Positions 22,318 through 35,913 of a stretch of 64,000 nt of DNA are shown one piece after another. The translations under genes and the position numbers were made by a program. Numbering within the stretch: position 1 is the first letter of the stretch; each line of letters starts with the position of its first letter. A model generated the notes under the pieces. The model did not search any database and was not told where the DNA came from. It worked only from the letters and a program-made list of their open reading frames with translations. This DNA comes from Hyaloperonospora brassicae. Lineage: Eukaryota; Oomycota; Peronosporomycetes; Peronosporales; Peronosporaceae. Where the stretch lies: assembly GCA_947650285.1 (NCBI GenBank), contig CANTFL010000394.1, forward strand, positions 1 to 64,000, read 5' to 3'.

Positions 22318-22965
22318 CTTTATTCGCCCGGGAAGTGGTTTGAGCAGGCAAAGTCTGTCGGCAAGATCAACAACGCAAAAGCCACTCTGCTATATGATTC
22401 TGGTGCTGAACTGTCGATTATTGACACTACCTTTGCTCGTAAGGTTGGTTGCATTATTGACGAAGGTCAGCGACAAGATTTTATCGGGATCAGAGAAACT
22501 CCGTACATGACGATAGAACGTACCAAGATTAAAGTAACCCTCGCGGGATCGCTGGTATACTATTGCAATGTGTGGGTGGGCGATCAGGCGGTACAAGATT
22601 CGATGTTGGGAATGGAATTTATGGTGCCTGCAGGAGTGCGTCTCGATCTAGCTGACTCTGCGTTATGCCTACCGGAAGAAATCCGCATTCATCTTGCAAG
22701 ACGTCGTCTCGCGTACGGATCGAAGGTCCAGCATATAACGGCGAAGGACCAATATGTGTTGATCCCGGTCGGAGAGTCAGGAGAAGTTAAGATTGGAATT
22801 GGTGGTTCCACGATTAGGTTTTGGATCACTAGAGGGCCAGATTGGGTCCCCACAGTTGTCTCAGGGTTGAGTAAGAAAAAACATCTGCAGATGACCAACA
22901 TTGGCGACCGCGAGATCACATTGCCCACCCACTCTATACTGGGCTTGTGGCTAAAGGCGATATGA
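22318..22965 (+). pseudogene. Protease region of element C
   Basis: The active-site motif LLYDSGAELSIIDTTFARKVG and a long conserved downstream half (VWVGDQAVQDSMLGMEFMVP) match the B protease closely. From 22507 to 22965 the frame is open for 152 codons. The stop TGA (22963-22965) overlaps the next frame's ATG (22962-22964) in ATGA, exactly as in element B. The upstream part is frameshifted, so I call it broken. Confidence 0.75.
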
Positions 22966-24606
22966 TACCTTGGACTCAAGATTATGTGACGGTCGGATCG
23001 GGGAAGTACAAAGAGGGGCAAACTATAACGTATGAAGCTACGACAGATCGCGTGAATGGACTCACAGAGAAGCAGATCGGACCATTATTAGATCGCCCTG
23101 AAAACGTCGTCCCTTAACGTATCATGAAGCGACCGAATGATCCGCTATAAAATATGACTCCAGCGATCGCTATGGTAACGCGACAGGCTGGGATCGAGAC
23201 TTTGCAAAGGACAGATACCGTGGTTACGGGGGAAAAAAGGATCATCGGAGTTGGATCGGCCTCACTGAATGAAGTAGATCTATCGCCCATACATAACAAC
23301 CATGAGATTGGAGTCCAGTGTGCTACGAAAGGGGATCACGAGATCGAACAAGAAGGGTATGGTAGTAGACGGTCTCCATTGGATGCCGATCTATAAACAA
23401 CAAATCGGAATTCAATCAGTCTGAAGAGAAGAAAAAGTCTGAAGAGGAGAAGTCGCCCAAAGTCGATGAAACTGAGATCGCAGAAGCACCAGTCTACTAT
23501 CACGAGAGTGGAGATTTGTTTACTGAAGATATCGAACAGCACATGGCGGTGTTACCAGATATGTCTACTGATATGGAAGAAGTCACAATTGACGACATTC
23601 AGATCGGCGATCCGGATGTTCCTCTCACCGCAGATCATCAAAGACTTAGATCGCTGATATGGAAGAGTCGTCACCTTCTACTGGGGAAGGACAATGCTCT
23701 ACCGCCAGCAGCACGGGGCGCGATCTGTGATATTGATGTCGGTGGGGCAGCACCGATAGCGCAAAGAGTCCGCCCAGTCGCGCCAAATACAGGGAGAAGT
23801 TGTCGGAGCTCATCAAAAGATTACTAGTGGCCAAGATCATTTAGCCATCCACGTCGCCTTGGGCGTCTCCGATAGTGGTGATCATCAAGAAGAATGTAGT
23901 GGATATCTGCCTTTGTGTTTATTATCGAAGATTGAATCAGCTGACGCGACTGATGGTTTACCCCGTGCCGTTAATCAGCGATTTGCTGGAAGACCTAGAT
24001 AAATCTCTATGGTACTGTTCGCTAGACATGGCTAGTGGATTCTGGGTCGTGAAATGACCGAACGAGCAAAACTGATCGCAGCTTTTGTCACGCCGTTTGG
24101 CCTGTTCGAGTGGCTACGAATGCCTTTTGGGCTTAAGACCGCGCCCCAGATCTACCAACGTCTGGTTGATAATGCGCTTTATGGGTATCTCAAGACCGAC
24201 CAGAGCTCAGCTTCGGACAGCTAGATCAATGTATTTAAAGATGGATAACCTGAGATAGATCGACGACCTTCTATACTGGGACGCCGATCTTACATTGACG
24301 ACATCCTCATACCAGCCACGTCATGGGAGTCTCTATACGCAAAAGTAGAGCGATTGCTGGAAGCATGTGATAAGTGGAATTTGTCTATCTGTCTCTCGAA
24401 GAGTTTTTGAGGGCGTCGTAAGGTCGATTATTTGAGACATCGAGTGTCGATGGATGGTCTGGAGGCTCATCCCAAGAATTTGAAAACACTGGTCAACATC
24501 CCGTTCCCTAGCACGCTGCGTGCTATGCAATCTTCCCTCGGGAGCCTGAATCATTACCTCCGTTTCATTGAGGATTTCACGGTGTACGCCGCGGTGTTTA
24601 TGAGTT
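22962..24606 (+). pseudogene. Decayed reverse transcriptase of element C
   Basis: RT pieces are spread over several frames: the MIP start after the ATGA overlap, the region 23516-23827 (SRHLLLGKDNALPPAARGA), motifs 23875-24057 (RLNQLTRLMVYPVPLISDLL, SLDMASGFWVVK), and a catalytic YIDDIL near 24292-24309. That intact YIDD shows that the YIGD of element B is derived. Stops at about 23842, 24237 and 24405, plus frameshifts, make it inactive. Confidence 0.8.
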
Positions 24607-25673
24607 AAGAGAATCGAATTTCTTCGAGATCGGCCGATATCAGCTCGCAGCAGGAGACAATTGGTGGAACGAGGGTCGATGGACAGAAGCCAAGGTTGCT
24701 TTCACTATGATAAAGGCTAAGATAGCTACAGCTCCCATGCTCAAACATTTCGACCCATATCGCCCTCCCGCGATCGTGGTCTACGCTAGTAAGTGGGCTG
24801 TCCCAGCAGCCCTGATACAGGAGTACGATGGCGTGTATCATCCGGTTTCGTTTACTAGCCGCACTTTGAAGCCCAATGAGCTTAATTACGGGGCGGTGGA
24901 AAAGGATGTGCTGGTGTTACTTCGTGTTTTGGATGTATGCTATACTACGCTTGCCTCGCGGGAGATCACTGTGCTGACCCGACATTCTACGTTAGCGTGG
25001 TTGATGCAATCTCGAGGACTTAACGGGATATTAGTACGGTGGGCTGGTTTGTTGTCAAACTGGACTATGGAGGTGAAGAAATGCGAGAGAGGCTAAGAAG
25101 AGATCTTGGGGATGCTGGCAGCGAGTGTTACCTCGAGGGAGGAGATGGAAAAGATGCTGATCGCAATGACTCCGCAAACGGACTGCCGACTCAAGATATC
25201 AATGCCACCACCTACGGTGGAAGTGGATGAGAAGTTGCTGGTGGCCAGATTCGAGGGATCGGCGAGGATAAAAAAGAAAGGAGGGTCGTACAGTGCTGTG
25301 ATATGGAAGTTACCGGAGTGGACGATCGTGGCGGCAGAATCCAGATACGTTCTCGACCTCACCGTGAACGAAAATGAGTATAATGGCTTGCTATAATGCT
25401 TCAAATCACTTGCCGATCTGGACAGGGGGCCAGTAATTCTTTGTGGAGACTCTAATATGGTGATCTTACAGATGCGCGGCGAGATCGACTGCAAGGCACC
25501 GGGCCTTCAACAGCTGAGACATAAAGCGTTGGACGAATTGCGATCATGGCCAAATCATGAGTTCCTACACAAGAAGCGAGAATGGAACCAAAGCGCAGAT
25601 CGACTAGCCAGCACAGCATTGCAGCACGAAAACGAAAGAACGGTGGTAGCTGAAGAAGATTGACAAGATCTGA
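24607..25673 (+). pseudogene. Tandem RNase H domains of element C (decayed)
   Basis: The first RNase H is the usual Gypsy domain (24707-25096, VVYASKWAVPAALIQEYDG, FTSRTLKPNELNYGAVEKD). The second is a plant/archaeal-type RNase HI (25106-25663) with ARFEGSARIKKKGGSYSAVI, LCGDSNMVILQMRGE and SADRLA. Dual RNase H Gypsy elements are known from plants and oomycetes. Stops at about 25094, 25394 and 25661 separate the pieces. Confidence 0.75.
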
Positions 25674-27430
25674 TTAATCTGAACCGTCTGGATGAATTGT
25701 TGAAGCCCAAGCAGGATGGGCAGCTTGCTCGAATAACTGCGGTCACGAGGTCAGCTGAGAGGATAAGTCATCAGCCTGAAGTGATACAGGAGGAGATAGT
25801 GCAGAGGATTAGTATTCGACGAGTTGTACAAGCTTAGGATAAAGAGCGTTGGATCGTCAACCTCAAGAGTTATCTGAACTGCGATAGATCAAGCCTGGAC
25901 GCTGGAGAAGTGAAGGTGTGCGCAAAACTAGCACCTGAGTACGAGATCGATTAGAATGATCTGCTTTTCTTGTGCCTCTTGGCGAAAGCGAGTAAGAATA
26001 TCGCGATGTTTTGATGCGTCTAGTGATCCCAGAGACGTTGCAACAGGACGTTTTGCACCATTGCCACGCAAGTCTGTAGGAAGACCATTAAGGTATTGGC
26101 AGGACGTACCAAAAATCAGATCGCGATTCCACTGGAGAGGGCTGTACCGGAGTGTGCAACGATATGTAGGCGAGTGTACCGATTGTAAGACCGAAAAGGG
26201 ATGTCCGATGATCCATGGGAGATCGCCCGGTAATTTACAAACAACCTATCCATTCCAGATCATCGCAATGGATCATATTCCGTAGTTGCCTAAGTCTTTT
26301 AAGGGGTTACCGAGCTGCATATTTGGGTGGACCTCTTCTCGGGATATGTGATTGCAAAGGCTAGCTCATCACGAACGGCACAAACAATTGTGGAGAATTA
26401 CGAAGAATGTGTGGTCCGACGTTTTGGAGCTAGCGAGGCTATCAGGCACGATCGGGAACCAGGATTAATGTCCGATTTTTTTCGAGCTTTCAGCCAGATC
26501 GTAGAGCAAAAGCAGCGTGCTACCATGGCCTACAGAATCCAAGCAAATGGAATAGCGGGAAGAATGGTGCAAACACTGACGAGAGCGCTCAAGATGTATG
26601 TGACTGATGTCAACCAAAACGATTGGGATGAGTATGCTGATCGGCTCATATTTGCGATTATCACCACGCAAAATCGGATCGGGGAGAACACCCCATTCTA
26701 TCTGATTTATTGGTGGGACCCGCGATCAACATTGGAAGCTACGTTATCAGTAGGGAACATGGGAACAAGAGATCGCGATTCGAAAAGGTGGAGATATTAC
26801 ATTCAAGGACAATATCAGCGGGCTATTTCTGCGGTGAACGATCACTTACGAGCCGCGATTCAAGAAATAGCAGATCGACACAATGAAGACCTGGAGCAAC
26901 ATGAGATCGAAGTGGGGACACAAATTTGGCTTTACTTGAATCGAGCCAAGGAAGGATATGCGAAAGTGATTGTCATATGTGGCATGGTCCATTCCGGGTT
27001 GCGGATATTTGTGGATATCACGCTGTGAAATTGGAGATCGCAGGGACTCCATATCGACTGTTTCCGATTGTACATCTATTAAACCTAAATAGAGTAAAGA
27101 CGTTCCCCGAGCGGCCAAACCCCCGCTTACGTTGGATAAGGCTGATCGCTTGGATTTTGATAAAGCTTTGTTACTAGAGATTAGTTGGGAAAGCGATCAT
27201 GCGGAGGGGGAATATGAACTGGAGGAAATATTGGACGTGCGATCTTGTCGTAAACCCCGCTATGGGCGAATGCATCGACAGTTTTCGGTTAGATGAAAGG
27301 GACATCCCGATTAACACTGGGTGGGCGAGGCCGATCGGATTTGTAGAGCCATCTTGCAAGAGTTTGAGCGCAGTTGAGTGAGCCGGAACCGTTTCCAAGT
27401 GATGCAGTCTGACAAAGGCAATTCGGAGGA
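25674..27430 (+). pseudogene. Decayed integrase and chromodomain of element C
   Basis: The zinc-binding region is frameshifted (RSRFHWRGLYRSVQRYVGECTDCKT, about 26115-26190). The core 26327-27028 is open for 233 codons (DLFSGYVIAKASSSRTAQTI, AIRHDREPGLMSDFFRAF). The usual GTAERMVQTL motif reads NGIAGRMVQTL, so its catalytic Glu (A-E-R) is changed to Gly. A chromodomain-like tail (RSCRKPRYGRMHRQFSVR) ends near 27300 with frameshifts. In-frame reading G-Y-H near 27018 is the intact form of the stop seen in element B. Confidence 0.75.
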
Positions 27431-27779
27431 ACCTTTACGGTCTGAGAAGTTATGCTGGGAGGCAGCATATGCGCATGGGTGGGGTGGCAAGGTGTGATAG
27501 AAGGTAGTAAATGCTGATGGATGGAGTTATGTGTTTCAGTATGGAGACGGTAAAATGAATTACCTTACTGAATGATGTGGGTCGAGGGAGAATCGAAGTT
27601 GTGGAAGTTGAAGAAAATGAATTATTAATGATTACGAGGAAAACAATGCACAATTACTAAAGACGATCGAGCTCGGACGTCAATCTTGGACTAAGATGCT
27701 GCATCAGGCTTGAACTTGTCCTGAAGACGAGGGATCCGCAATCCAGGGTGACCTCAGTAGACGTTACGAAACTGGTCAC

Positions 27780-29142
27780 GCTAAGGATCATCTTGGTCTG
27801 CCATGTTAAACGCCTTTGGCAGGTCGGCTGGGTCGTCACAATAACCTAACCTTGAATACAAAACTCGCTCTTTATGGGGGCGCGGGTAGTGCAGGAAGAA
27901 GGTATCGAGCAAAATGTCAAGATCGCAGTGGCCAGCAATCATGACGCTGAGTATCACCTTCAAGAAGTTCTTCCAATGCGCTCCAAATCGAGATCGGCGC
28001 TATTTTCGGTGACGCCAAAACGCTTGCATGAACCGTTTGGATCGCCATTGATCGGGAAAGATCGGGAAGGCATGGGTGGATTCCCACAGATCTTGTCGAT
28101 GAGTGGACTCAAGCTCCAGGTAGCGAGTACTCATGTCGCGATACCATCCAGTCATGTAGAACGATATTGGGTTCACGGGGAAAACTATATTATCCCGAGG
28201 AGCTGTAGCATACAGGGGCTCGATGTGTTGCCGCGAGATCAGCCCAGATGCCCAAGTCCCAGTAGGCGGAGCCCGTCTGTGAGAATGGGAGAGGAATAGT
28301 AAATGCTTAAGCTTGGAATAATGGTGGAACAGCAGCTCGATGGACATAGTCCTCACACAAACCATCGCGATCCGTGAGACTGACCAAGGAGCGATCTCGG
28401 CAGCGATCGGATGGAAAAGGGCCTGATAATTTGTAATCCATCGATCCCATGGTTGCTGGAGTGGCGGAAGATTGTTGAAGTCAAACGGAGCGAGGAGTCT
28501 GTTAGCCACTTGGCACGCCGGAATGACGATGTTGCAGTCGCTGTCGGACAAATGGCGGGCTGAAAGTGCGGTGGATCCGCGAGGCGAATTAACCAAACCG
28601 ATCTCGATGAGTGGTTTTTTCGGCAATTACACATCCACATCTCCAGAGTCATCATCATCCTGATTGTCATTCACGAGAGCAGTCGTGGCCGTAGTAGATG
28701 AGTAGTAGAGATAACGAGGCACCGAATTGCTTGGTGGAGGCGGACGCGAAAGTTCTTGGTCTATTGCGGATGTCACGGATGAAGGGGAATTAGTCGGAGC
28801 AGCTTGGGAGGGGTCGGGAGTGGCGGATCGGATATATGATCTTGTCTGACGACAAGCGGCCGATCTCGATCGAGACAACACGGATCAAGATAAATCGTCC
28901 GAGATAGAGCCAGACTCGGACGATTTCCCACTGCCCGGTTCGGTCCCAGAATCCGAGGAAGGAAACGAAGGAGTCGAAGAATCGGGTGTGGGCGCAGAGG
29001 TAATCAATCTTGGGAGTATTTTTGGAAGGTGTGAAAGGGTCCATCGATAGTACGCGACAGCCTGACCGGATGGCGGGAGACCATAGTCGGGATCGTTGAG
29101 ATCGACACGGTACAACTCCACAGAAGATGTTCTTCTGTTCAT
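27780..29142 (-). pseudogene. Reverse-strand gene of element C (decayed homologue of the B antisense ORF)
   Basis: On the strand opposite to pol, several open pieces follow one another: an N-terminal part 29142-28885 starting MNRRTSSVELYRVDL and ending Ser/Asp-rich, a Ser/Pro-rich part 28881-28627, the main part 28626-28000, and an end 27963-27781. The last two match the C-terminal domain of the 675-residue B ORF: PPPT-EW, TGWY, LYLE, LWESTHA, an FW-R-K block, and AGHCDLDILLD followed by FFLH. The domain matches no family I know. Its 5' end is joined to an inverted LTR segment. Confidence 0.7.
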
Positions 29143-29722
29143 TGTACGAGCTCCAATATCACCCTTCAGGGTTTATCTGTTCCACAAGACTCTTCACATA
29201 GCTCCCTGGATCTCCACGAGTATTCACGTTTTCAGATCGGGCTATAATTCAACTAAACCAGTGTTTTCATTGTGAGATTGGGAAAGAGTATTACCGATCT
29301 GCAGGATGTTACACATTCATCCCAGAGTCATATCCCATCGCATCACCTGGTCCCAGATGCATCTTTCCAGAATGACTTAGCCACAATATCCACGACCGTT
29401 GCTATACGTATCCTTCTCCTTGATCAACATTCAGGTAAATTGAACGACTTCGTCCCACTTCCTCGTCCCAGATCGCTCCATGGAAACCGTTCCATTGGTC
29501 GTCTTGACCCAGATCTCTCTGTCTCCGGTCGTTCCATATCCATCAGTCTGGCGATAGTTGGATGGGATCACCGGGCTTCGTTGAGATCGCTTTCCATCTC
29601 CTTATTGGATCGCTAGGTCCCTTGATATTACTTTGCATCAGTAAGTGACACCCCAACTAGGTGGTCACCGATCCACGTCCCAAAATTTGATCCGTGACTT
29701 AAGCATAGAATCATATTCTGTT
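29143..29722 (-). repeat. Inverted C-type LTR segment upstream of the reverse-strand gene
   Basis: The reverse complement of this block matches 17745-18296, the first part of the C-type LTR, with few differences. It lies immediately upstream of the ATG at 29142, so it holds the likely promoter and leader of that ORF. The homology continues into the first ~20 codons of the ORF. Confidence 0.75.
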
Positions 29723-29790
29723 GTTCCAACGATAGTTTTAAGGGATTGCTAACTTATCATTTAGATCGATCCTTTCTCTTCTATGAGATT

Positions 29791-30400
29791 TCAAAAGTAA
29801 GTGCGTCTGGGATGATAAAAAATCGCAAAAAATTATGAAGTATGTTCGGTCAGACGCTTTGGCGCAACGGAATAGATCCTCCACGATTAAGAACCTGAGT
29901 CTACTGACAATTTCTTTGGTTTATACAATCGGATCGCGGGTCAGAAACAGCAGCTTACAGGTCCTTAATGCCACAAGCGAATAGCGCGGTCGTACGCTTG
30001 ATAGTAGCGTTGACAAAGGCGAACAATATATGTATATATGTGTTTGTTGATGATTAGAAAGATTATAAAGATGAATTCAAGCGATTGACATACGCGATTA
30101 ACACTGCAAACAATCGATTCCATAGCTATATGTTAATTTTATGTATAACGGTTTAGACCAAAGATCCAATTTGGAAGTTACACTTCCCTTATACGATCGC
30201 ATCTTGGGACTGTGACGATTGAAAAAAGCAGCATGAATTACAGCGTTATTATCAATATTCAAGAGCTGCTGTAAAGCAGTATATGAAGCGTGAAATTTAA
30301 GATCACGCGTAATGACATGAATAAGCTTACGATCACCTGAAAAGAGGCAACATATTAAAGCTTGTATATATGTATATTAAGTTATAGATGGTCGTTCGCA
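29791..30400 (+). pseudogene. Integrase scrap of a B/C-type element
   Basis: Frame-shifted pieces match the integrase core around 58100-58530 (RRFGATE near 29852, NRIAGQKQQL near 29928, and weaker matches to 30300). No complete domain survives. Confidence 0.55.
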
Positions 30401-31548
30401 GGTTGGCGCTTATGTGGTACAGAAGGTTTTCTGTGATCGACAAATGCAGTAAGCATGTTTTGCAATTAGATAAATATGTATTTTGTATCGACTATTATTA
30501 GTGGTTTATAAATAGAAATTATATTATCAACAGGGTGCTTCATGATCGCCTATCGGAATAGCCAATTGTCAATAATACCGATCGTGTTATTATGTATAAT
30601 GATCGCCTACCTAAGTACACTAAAGAAGAAAGCACTATAAGGAGACATTTTAAAGTGGGTAGATAATCGATGATCACAATGGTGATCAACCAATGCGGAT
30701 CGGCATGGCGTGAACAGCTCATGTTAAAATGAAATGGTGCCACAATTCATTTAGGGTAACGAAGCCGATTTAAATTATAGCGCGTTCATACAAAAGGTCG
30801 ATCGCGATCGCGTGAAGGAGAATCTGTTCATCTTATAGCCTTGTACGAAAAAGGTTACAATGTTCCGTGTATATGTTTGAGGAAGTGTCAATATATGACA
30901 GGGGTGCGTAGGATGGCGAATATTAATCGATGTTATGTTAGGGGCGATTGAATGACCCCGTTGTATATATCGCAGCCTCAATGCCCAAAACGAAATATAT
31001 AGACGTTTCAAACACAACCATACAGAGCTAAAAACGAGTGAAGACATGGTATCATAGAAAATGGGATAATTAAGAATCTGCGAAGAGTAGAAAACTACGG
31101 CGATGCGAATTACCTAAGACCTACAATGTATGTCGATCGATAATTGATAGTCGTTGCGCCATGGATACGCGGATCGCGCCAAAAAATAGCTGTAGGCGAG
31201 TGGGAAATTTCGATCTATACATTACTAACCTAGTTATCACTGTGACTTTTGGAGGATTCTGTAAGTGTAAAATCAAAGGGTCCAGTTGATTGTCCATATC
31301 GCAACATTTTTCGAACATCCCTTGTATAGTATATCGAAGAACCTTTTTCAATGGGATCAGGACTTCTTAAGGTGCTGCTAAGGTGTTAATAGATTTTGGT
31401 CAGCTCCGATGCGACTTGGTAATTATTATCTTGTGATAAAGGACATATGCGTTGAGTGCCGTACAAATTGCCGATGTTACTCTTCAAATTTTCAGTATAT
31501 CGCTGATAAATCCTTGAGCCACTCGGTAACCTTATCCGAGACGAGCTC
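30401..31548. other. AT-rich stretch without recognised feature
   Basis: Only short random-looking reading frames occur. I find no motif, repeat or RNA gene that I can support. It is probably decayed transposon sequence. Confidence 0.4.
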
Positions 31549-32118
31549 TGTAACGATGTCACACATCGATTGAAACCGACAGTAGGTGTGGAGTACACAA
31601 AGGATGAGATCTTATTGAAAAAAATATAAAAACTCCGCATCAGTTGCTGAGTTTTAATCTATTTCAGCCACTGAGTACGAGATCTTGCGAGGTGTAATAA
31701 TTAGAACATTAGTTTCTAGATCAAGCACGTTCATCTTGTCTTTCGCATACGAAACATAAATAATATTTAGTTTTCTTTTGACCTGTATTCGACACGTGCC
31801 GGCTCAAAGCGACGAAGATCGTTCATCGGAATTAAACCCCTTGCTAAAGCAGCTTGCGACTTATGATAGATCTGTGCTGTAATTCTCGATTTTTTTTGTT
31901 TCCTGAAACAGGGTCCGTAAGCGCTAGAGCTCATTGACTCACCAAGTTAAGTTATTCGAATCAACGTTTGCTCACGTAGCGTTCAAGAGTTGCTTTGACT
32001 TAAAGCTGTGTAACGTCGGTAGACACGTTGAATCTTTGAGTAAGGTTCTTTGGACCAACGATTACTTCATGAGCGTATGATTATTTCTCTAAATATAGAA
32101 CTGTGTAGATTTTCCAGA
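31549..32118 (+). repeat. 5' LTR of A3
   Basis: It begins TGTAACGATGTCACACATCG, comparable to TGTAACGGGGTTACACGTCG of A2, and follows the A2 LTR through landmarks such as GACACGTGCC and the end of the U5 region. Confidence 0.6.
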
Positions 32119-32175
32119 AATATAGCACTCGTAATTATCTACGCCTGAGTCTGTTGAAACCGGTTTTGTATGAGG

Positions 32176-33640
32176 ATGGAACAACTCACACCTTTCACGT
32201 AAGCCTAAAAATTGGTCTTGATCAGTTGGCCACAGCTCTGGGCTCAGATACGTAGCGTTTCTATGTCGCAAGGCCTGGACGTGTTCAATAAACGTCACGA
32301 GAGATTGGTCCGTAACGCGTCAATCCTTATATGGCAGGTTATAGTTTTAATGGCGTCGGCTATGCCCACACGTTTCGTGTCAATGCCGGACAATTCGGCT
32401 AAGCCCCAACCAATAATAATTGGGAATTATCCATTACTTCGGGAAAAAAGGAAATTTTTAATTTTTTGGATCCTTTAAGGCAAAGATAGCACATAAGTAG
32501 AGCATGATACATGCCAAACATCGACATGTTGCGGTAGAGAAAATCAAACTTACTAGTAGAGCAAAGTAACGGTTACATACGCTCAGTGCTTTCATCTATC
32601 GCGCCTTTTTTACGTGAGGAAGTTCGAATTTAGCTTTCTCGCGCTTTTTCGCCGCATTACCATGGATATCGCGTGCGAATACGCTTCTTATCTGCCCGTC
32701 AAGGTAATAATGAGCTATCGGACTACATTTAAGAGTTGTGAAAAGTCCTTGCTGCGATATAGAGCAATTTTCTTTCAGATGTCTTCCATGTGACGTTGTT
32801 TTTAAAAGTTCTTCCACTCGACCTAGACAAATCTGAAGTATTTTGTGTCCACCTCGCTTCCTTGAAGGGTCTTTTATGATCACGCACAACGCGAATCATT
32901 ACTTTTAGCTTGCTATGTATGCTTGGATTGAACATAACCCAAGCTCTACTAGACAAAGCTTCATGGCGCCTCAGCCTTTTCTAGGCCTAAATCAGTGAAA
33001 TTTAGCAAGGCAAAAGGTGAGAAGTAATATATATTTAGGCTTTGAGTCTCAGACTAGCACAGCTCTATCCGTCATTGCTACGAAAGTATTGTACTTACGT
33101 CCGAGGTGTCCATATCGCAAGCATCGCCCGGCTAATATAGACCAAATTTCTGCCAATAGCCAAAACACTGTTAGACACTGATGCAAGTCGATTCCCAGTT
33201 GGTTTAGGGCTTCATACGTTAGTAAAACAAGGTTATGGGGCTTCTGTAGGAGGTAGGGTTGAACGTGTCTACGCCATAAAGAGCTCTTGGCTTACTAGCA
33301 CAGAGCGTGGATACAAGCCTGGCTTTTTAGTCGCCAAGGTGACAGTAAAAGGCTTTGATCATCATTGATATATATTAATCATACCCAAAGCATCATTCAG
33401 TAAACCCGATGTCGTTCCATTTCGGTAAGTCATCAATATGCTGAGGCGCTCAAAGCGCATGAGGGTGATTCAATCACAATTTGTTTAGCGACTGGTAGTC
33501 GCGTCACTGTACCTGAAGTTCTTTTGAGTTAGGGGTAAAGTTGGTGGACTTTGACAGGATTGAAAGCTACTTTGTCCTTGATTTGATTTTGAGATACAAT
33601 CTCATCTTATGTATGGTCTGACTTGAACGCCACGGGCCAC
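32176..33640 (+). pseudogene. Decayed gag and protease of A3
   Basis: The ATG context GAGGATGGAACAACTCAC matches the A2 gag start. A block near 32635-32710 matches A2 42085-42150. The region corresponding to the A2 frameshift signal (about 33170-33225) has lost both heptamer and hairpin. Protease-related sequence follows at 33240-33620 (CACAGAGCGTGGATACAAGC is shared with A2). No frame is intact. Confidence 0.65.
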
Positions 33641-34574
33641 AAATTGATTGTAAGTCTAGTGCCTTACGCGCAACGCGCAATGTTCTTAACGAAGCTTTGG
33701 CAAGTCATGAGACCACTTTTGCCCGGAAACAAAAGCACTATAGGTACGAACGTTGACAGAGGGTGTCAACGTGCTAGAGAGTGTTATGTCCGAATTCGTT
33801 GTTATAATATGGATAACATGAATTTAGTGCGTAGCTTGTACGCTGTACGTGGATCTACTCATACTTTGTTGATTAATGCTCGTTGTGGCAATGTATTACT
33901 GCATGCCGATGGCATAGTTGGCCTAGGGACAACCGTTAAGTATTAAATTTATTTGCTGTAATAGGGGTGGAACGTGAAAATTCACCAAGTGAGTACGGCC
34001 GCGATGGAACCTCACTAAATGTTGGATTGGTATTGACATTGAAGTCAAAATGCTGAAGTATTAAGGGATAGACTCACATTCTTCACGTGAAGTAATACTT
34101 TTGAAGCCACTGAGTGAAGTGTTCGAATTAAGTAAACCTCACCAGATGTCGGTCAAGATTTGATCTCTCGTGAAACGCGTTCTATGGTAAGTAACAACCA
34201 CGTACACCTTACTGTCTCGGACTTTTAGAGGCGTAATGTCTTCTTTAAAAGCAATATAAAAGTCAGGTGTCAACTTCCAAGTAGTAAACATCCAGGACGT
34301 CACGTAGTATGGATAGTAGCAATACATTATATGCTATCGTCAACAAAGTGACTGGCCATGTTAATGGGGACATTAATTGTGAGACTACTCAATTCGTGGA
34401 CGCTCTATTTGATATAAGTATGATGTCTGATGGAGAATTAGTTCAAGCCTAAATGGTAGGGGAGTTGCTTGCGTTAGTGGTCATATAACCTGATGTTGAG
34501 TTGAACTCATTCTCGTTATTGAACGAAAAGGTCCTTGAATACACAAAATATACACTTAGTGTGCGTAGTATAGG

Positions 34575-35913
34575 ATGCTCGATCCTTTTAAAATCTTTGA
34601 ATCCGGTCTTTGTTTCGTGACGGATCTTCAAGACGTGGTGTGTCACAACCTACCGTCTGCCTTGCCTTTCAATAGAGGTGTCCGTCATGAAATAGACCTG
34701 GTTTCTGGAATCAAGTACTGCGTCAAACGCCACAGGCCCTTACCAAAAGAACAGTTGGACGTCATTGAAGACTTATTTCGTGGTTATTACGCGGAAGAAA
34801 TGATGCGAGAGAGTAAGTCTCCCCAATCCACACCGGCATTATGTGCCAAGAAGCTAATTGGCTAGTCAATCATTGTCCATGCATACAATAAGGTTAATGT
34901 GACAATTATTCCCTCTCAAACACTAATCCCGAGAAAGGCTGTTCTTTTAAATGATATGGTAGGTTGTACAATGTACATTGCGCTCGACTTAGGCGATGTT
35001 TATTACCAACGGCTCACGCGATCTAAAGATATCCCGCAAACTGCGTTCACTACTCTGAGAGTAATGCTCTAAGGGTGGCTTATAATGCCTCAGGGGATGT
35101 TCAATTTTCCTGCTACCTTCAATCTTCTTGTGACTCAATTTCTCAGACCTCATTGAGGCGATGCACAGACATACTTAGATGACATTTTAATTCATTATGG
35201 TGCATTGAATGGTCGTTCTGACATAGAACTACAGCATACAATATAAAAATCATGTTAATCATTTGTTATCAGTGCTCGATTGTATGCGCATAATAAGCCA
35301 TATGCCAACACATCAGAATGCCTCATTGGCGATGAATCTATATTTTTATCAAGTTGTTTCATTGGGAAGTAAGATCTTCTAGCGGATCCCGCTGAGATAT
35401 AAGCCATATTCGATTGGAAGGTTTTAAAAATTAAGGGACTTACGTGAGTGTATTGGCCTTGCCAATTACTAACATGGGTACAGTGCTAATTACGCAGATG
35501 CTGCTCGGACACTATCCAATCTACTTAAAACGAATGTGTAGCGGTACTGGGCTAACACCGATCGAGATGCTTTAAGTTGATAAAAATAACTATTCAGATC
35601 ATGACAAGGAGTTGCAAGCAATGAAGTATGCTTTCGTCAAATACATCTTATTGGTTTGAAGCCGTTTTCGATGCATACCGATAATGCGTCATTGCGCACT
35701 GCGACACAGCCGCCTTAGATCTTTCAAAGAATGGCTCTTTGGCTCTCATTATTTTCCGAATATAGCTTTGAAGTTGAGTATAAGGAAGTAAAGTACGATG
35801 TTTTGGCTGATGCGTTGCCGCGCAGGCCTGATTATGAAATTGCTCGTGGAACGACATTGTCGTCGTCAGTCTCTGATCTGATCGTTCCGACTTACAACAA
35901 GGATGTTCTCTGA
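34575..35913 (+). pseudogene. Decayed RT-RNase H of A3
   Basis: Segments include 34575-34865 ([20 protein letters not shown]), a catalytic YLDD-like motif near 35172-35190 and an RNase H end at 35731-35913 (ADALPRRPDYE). Many stops and indels intervene. The 33641-34574 stretch upstream holds the remains of the spacer ORF. Confidence 0.65.
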
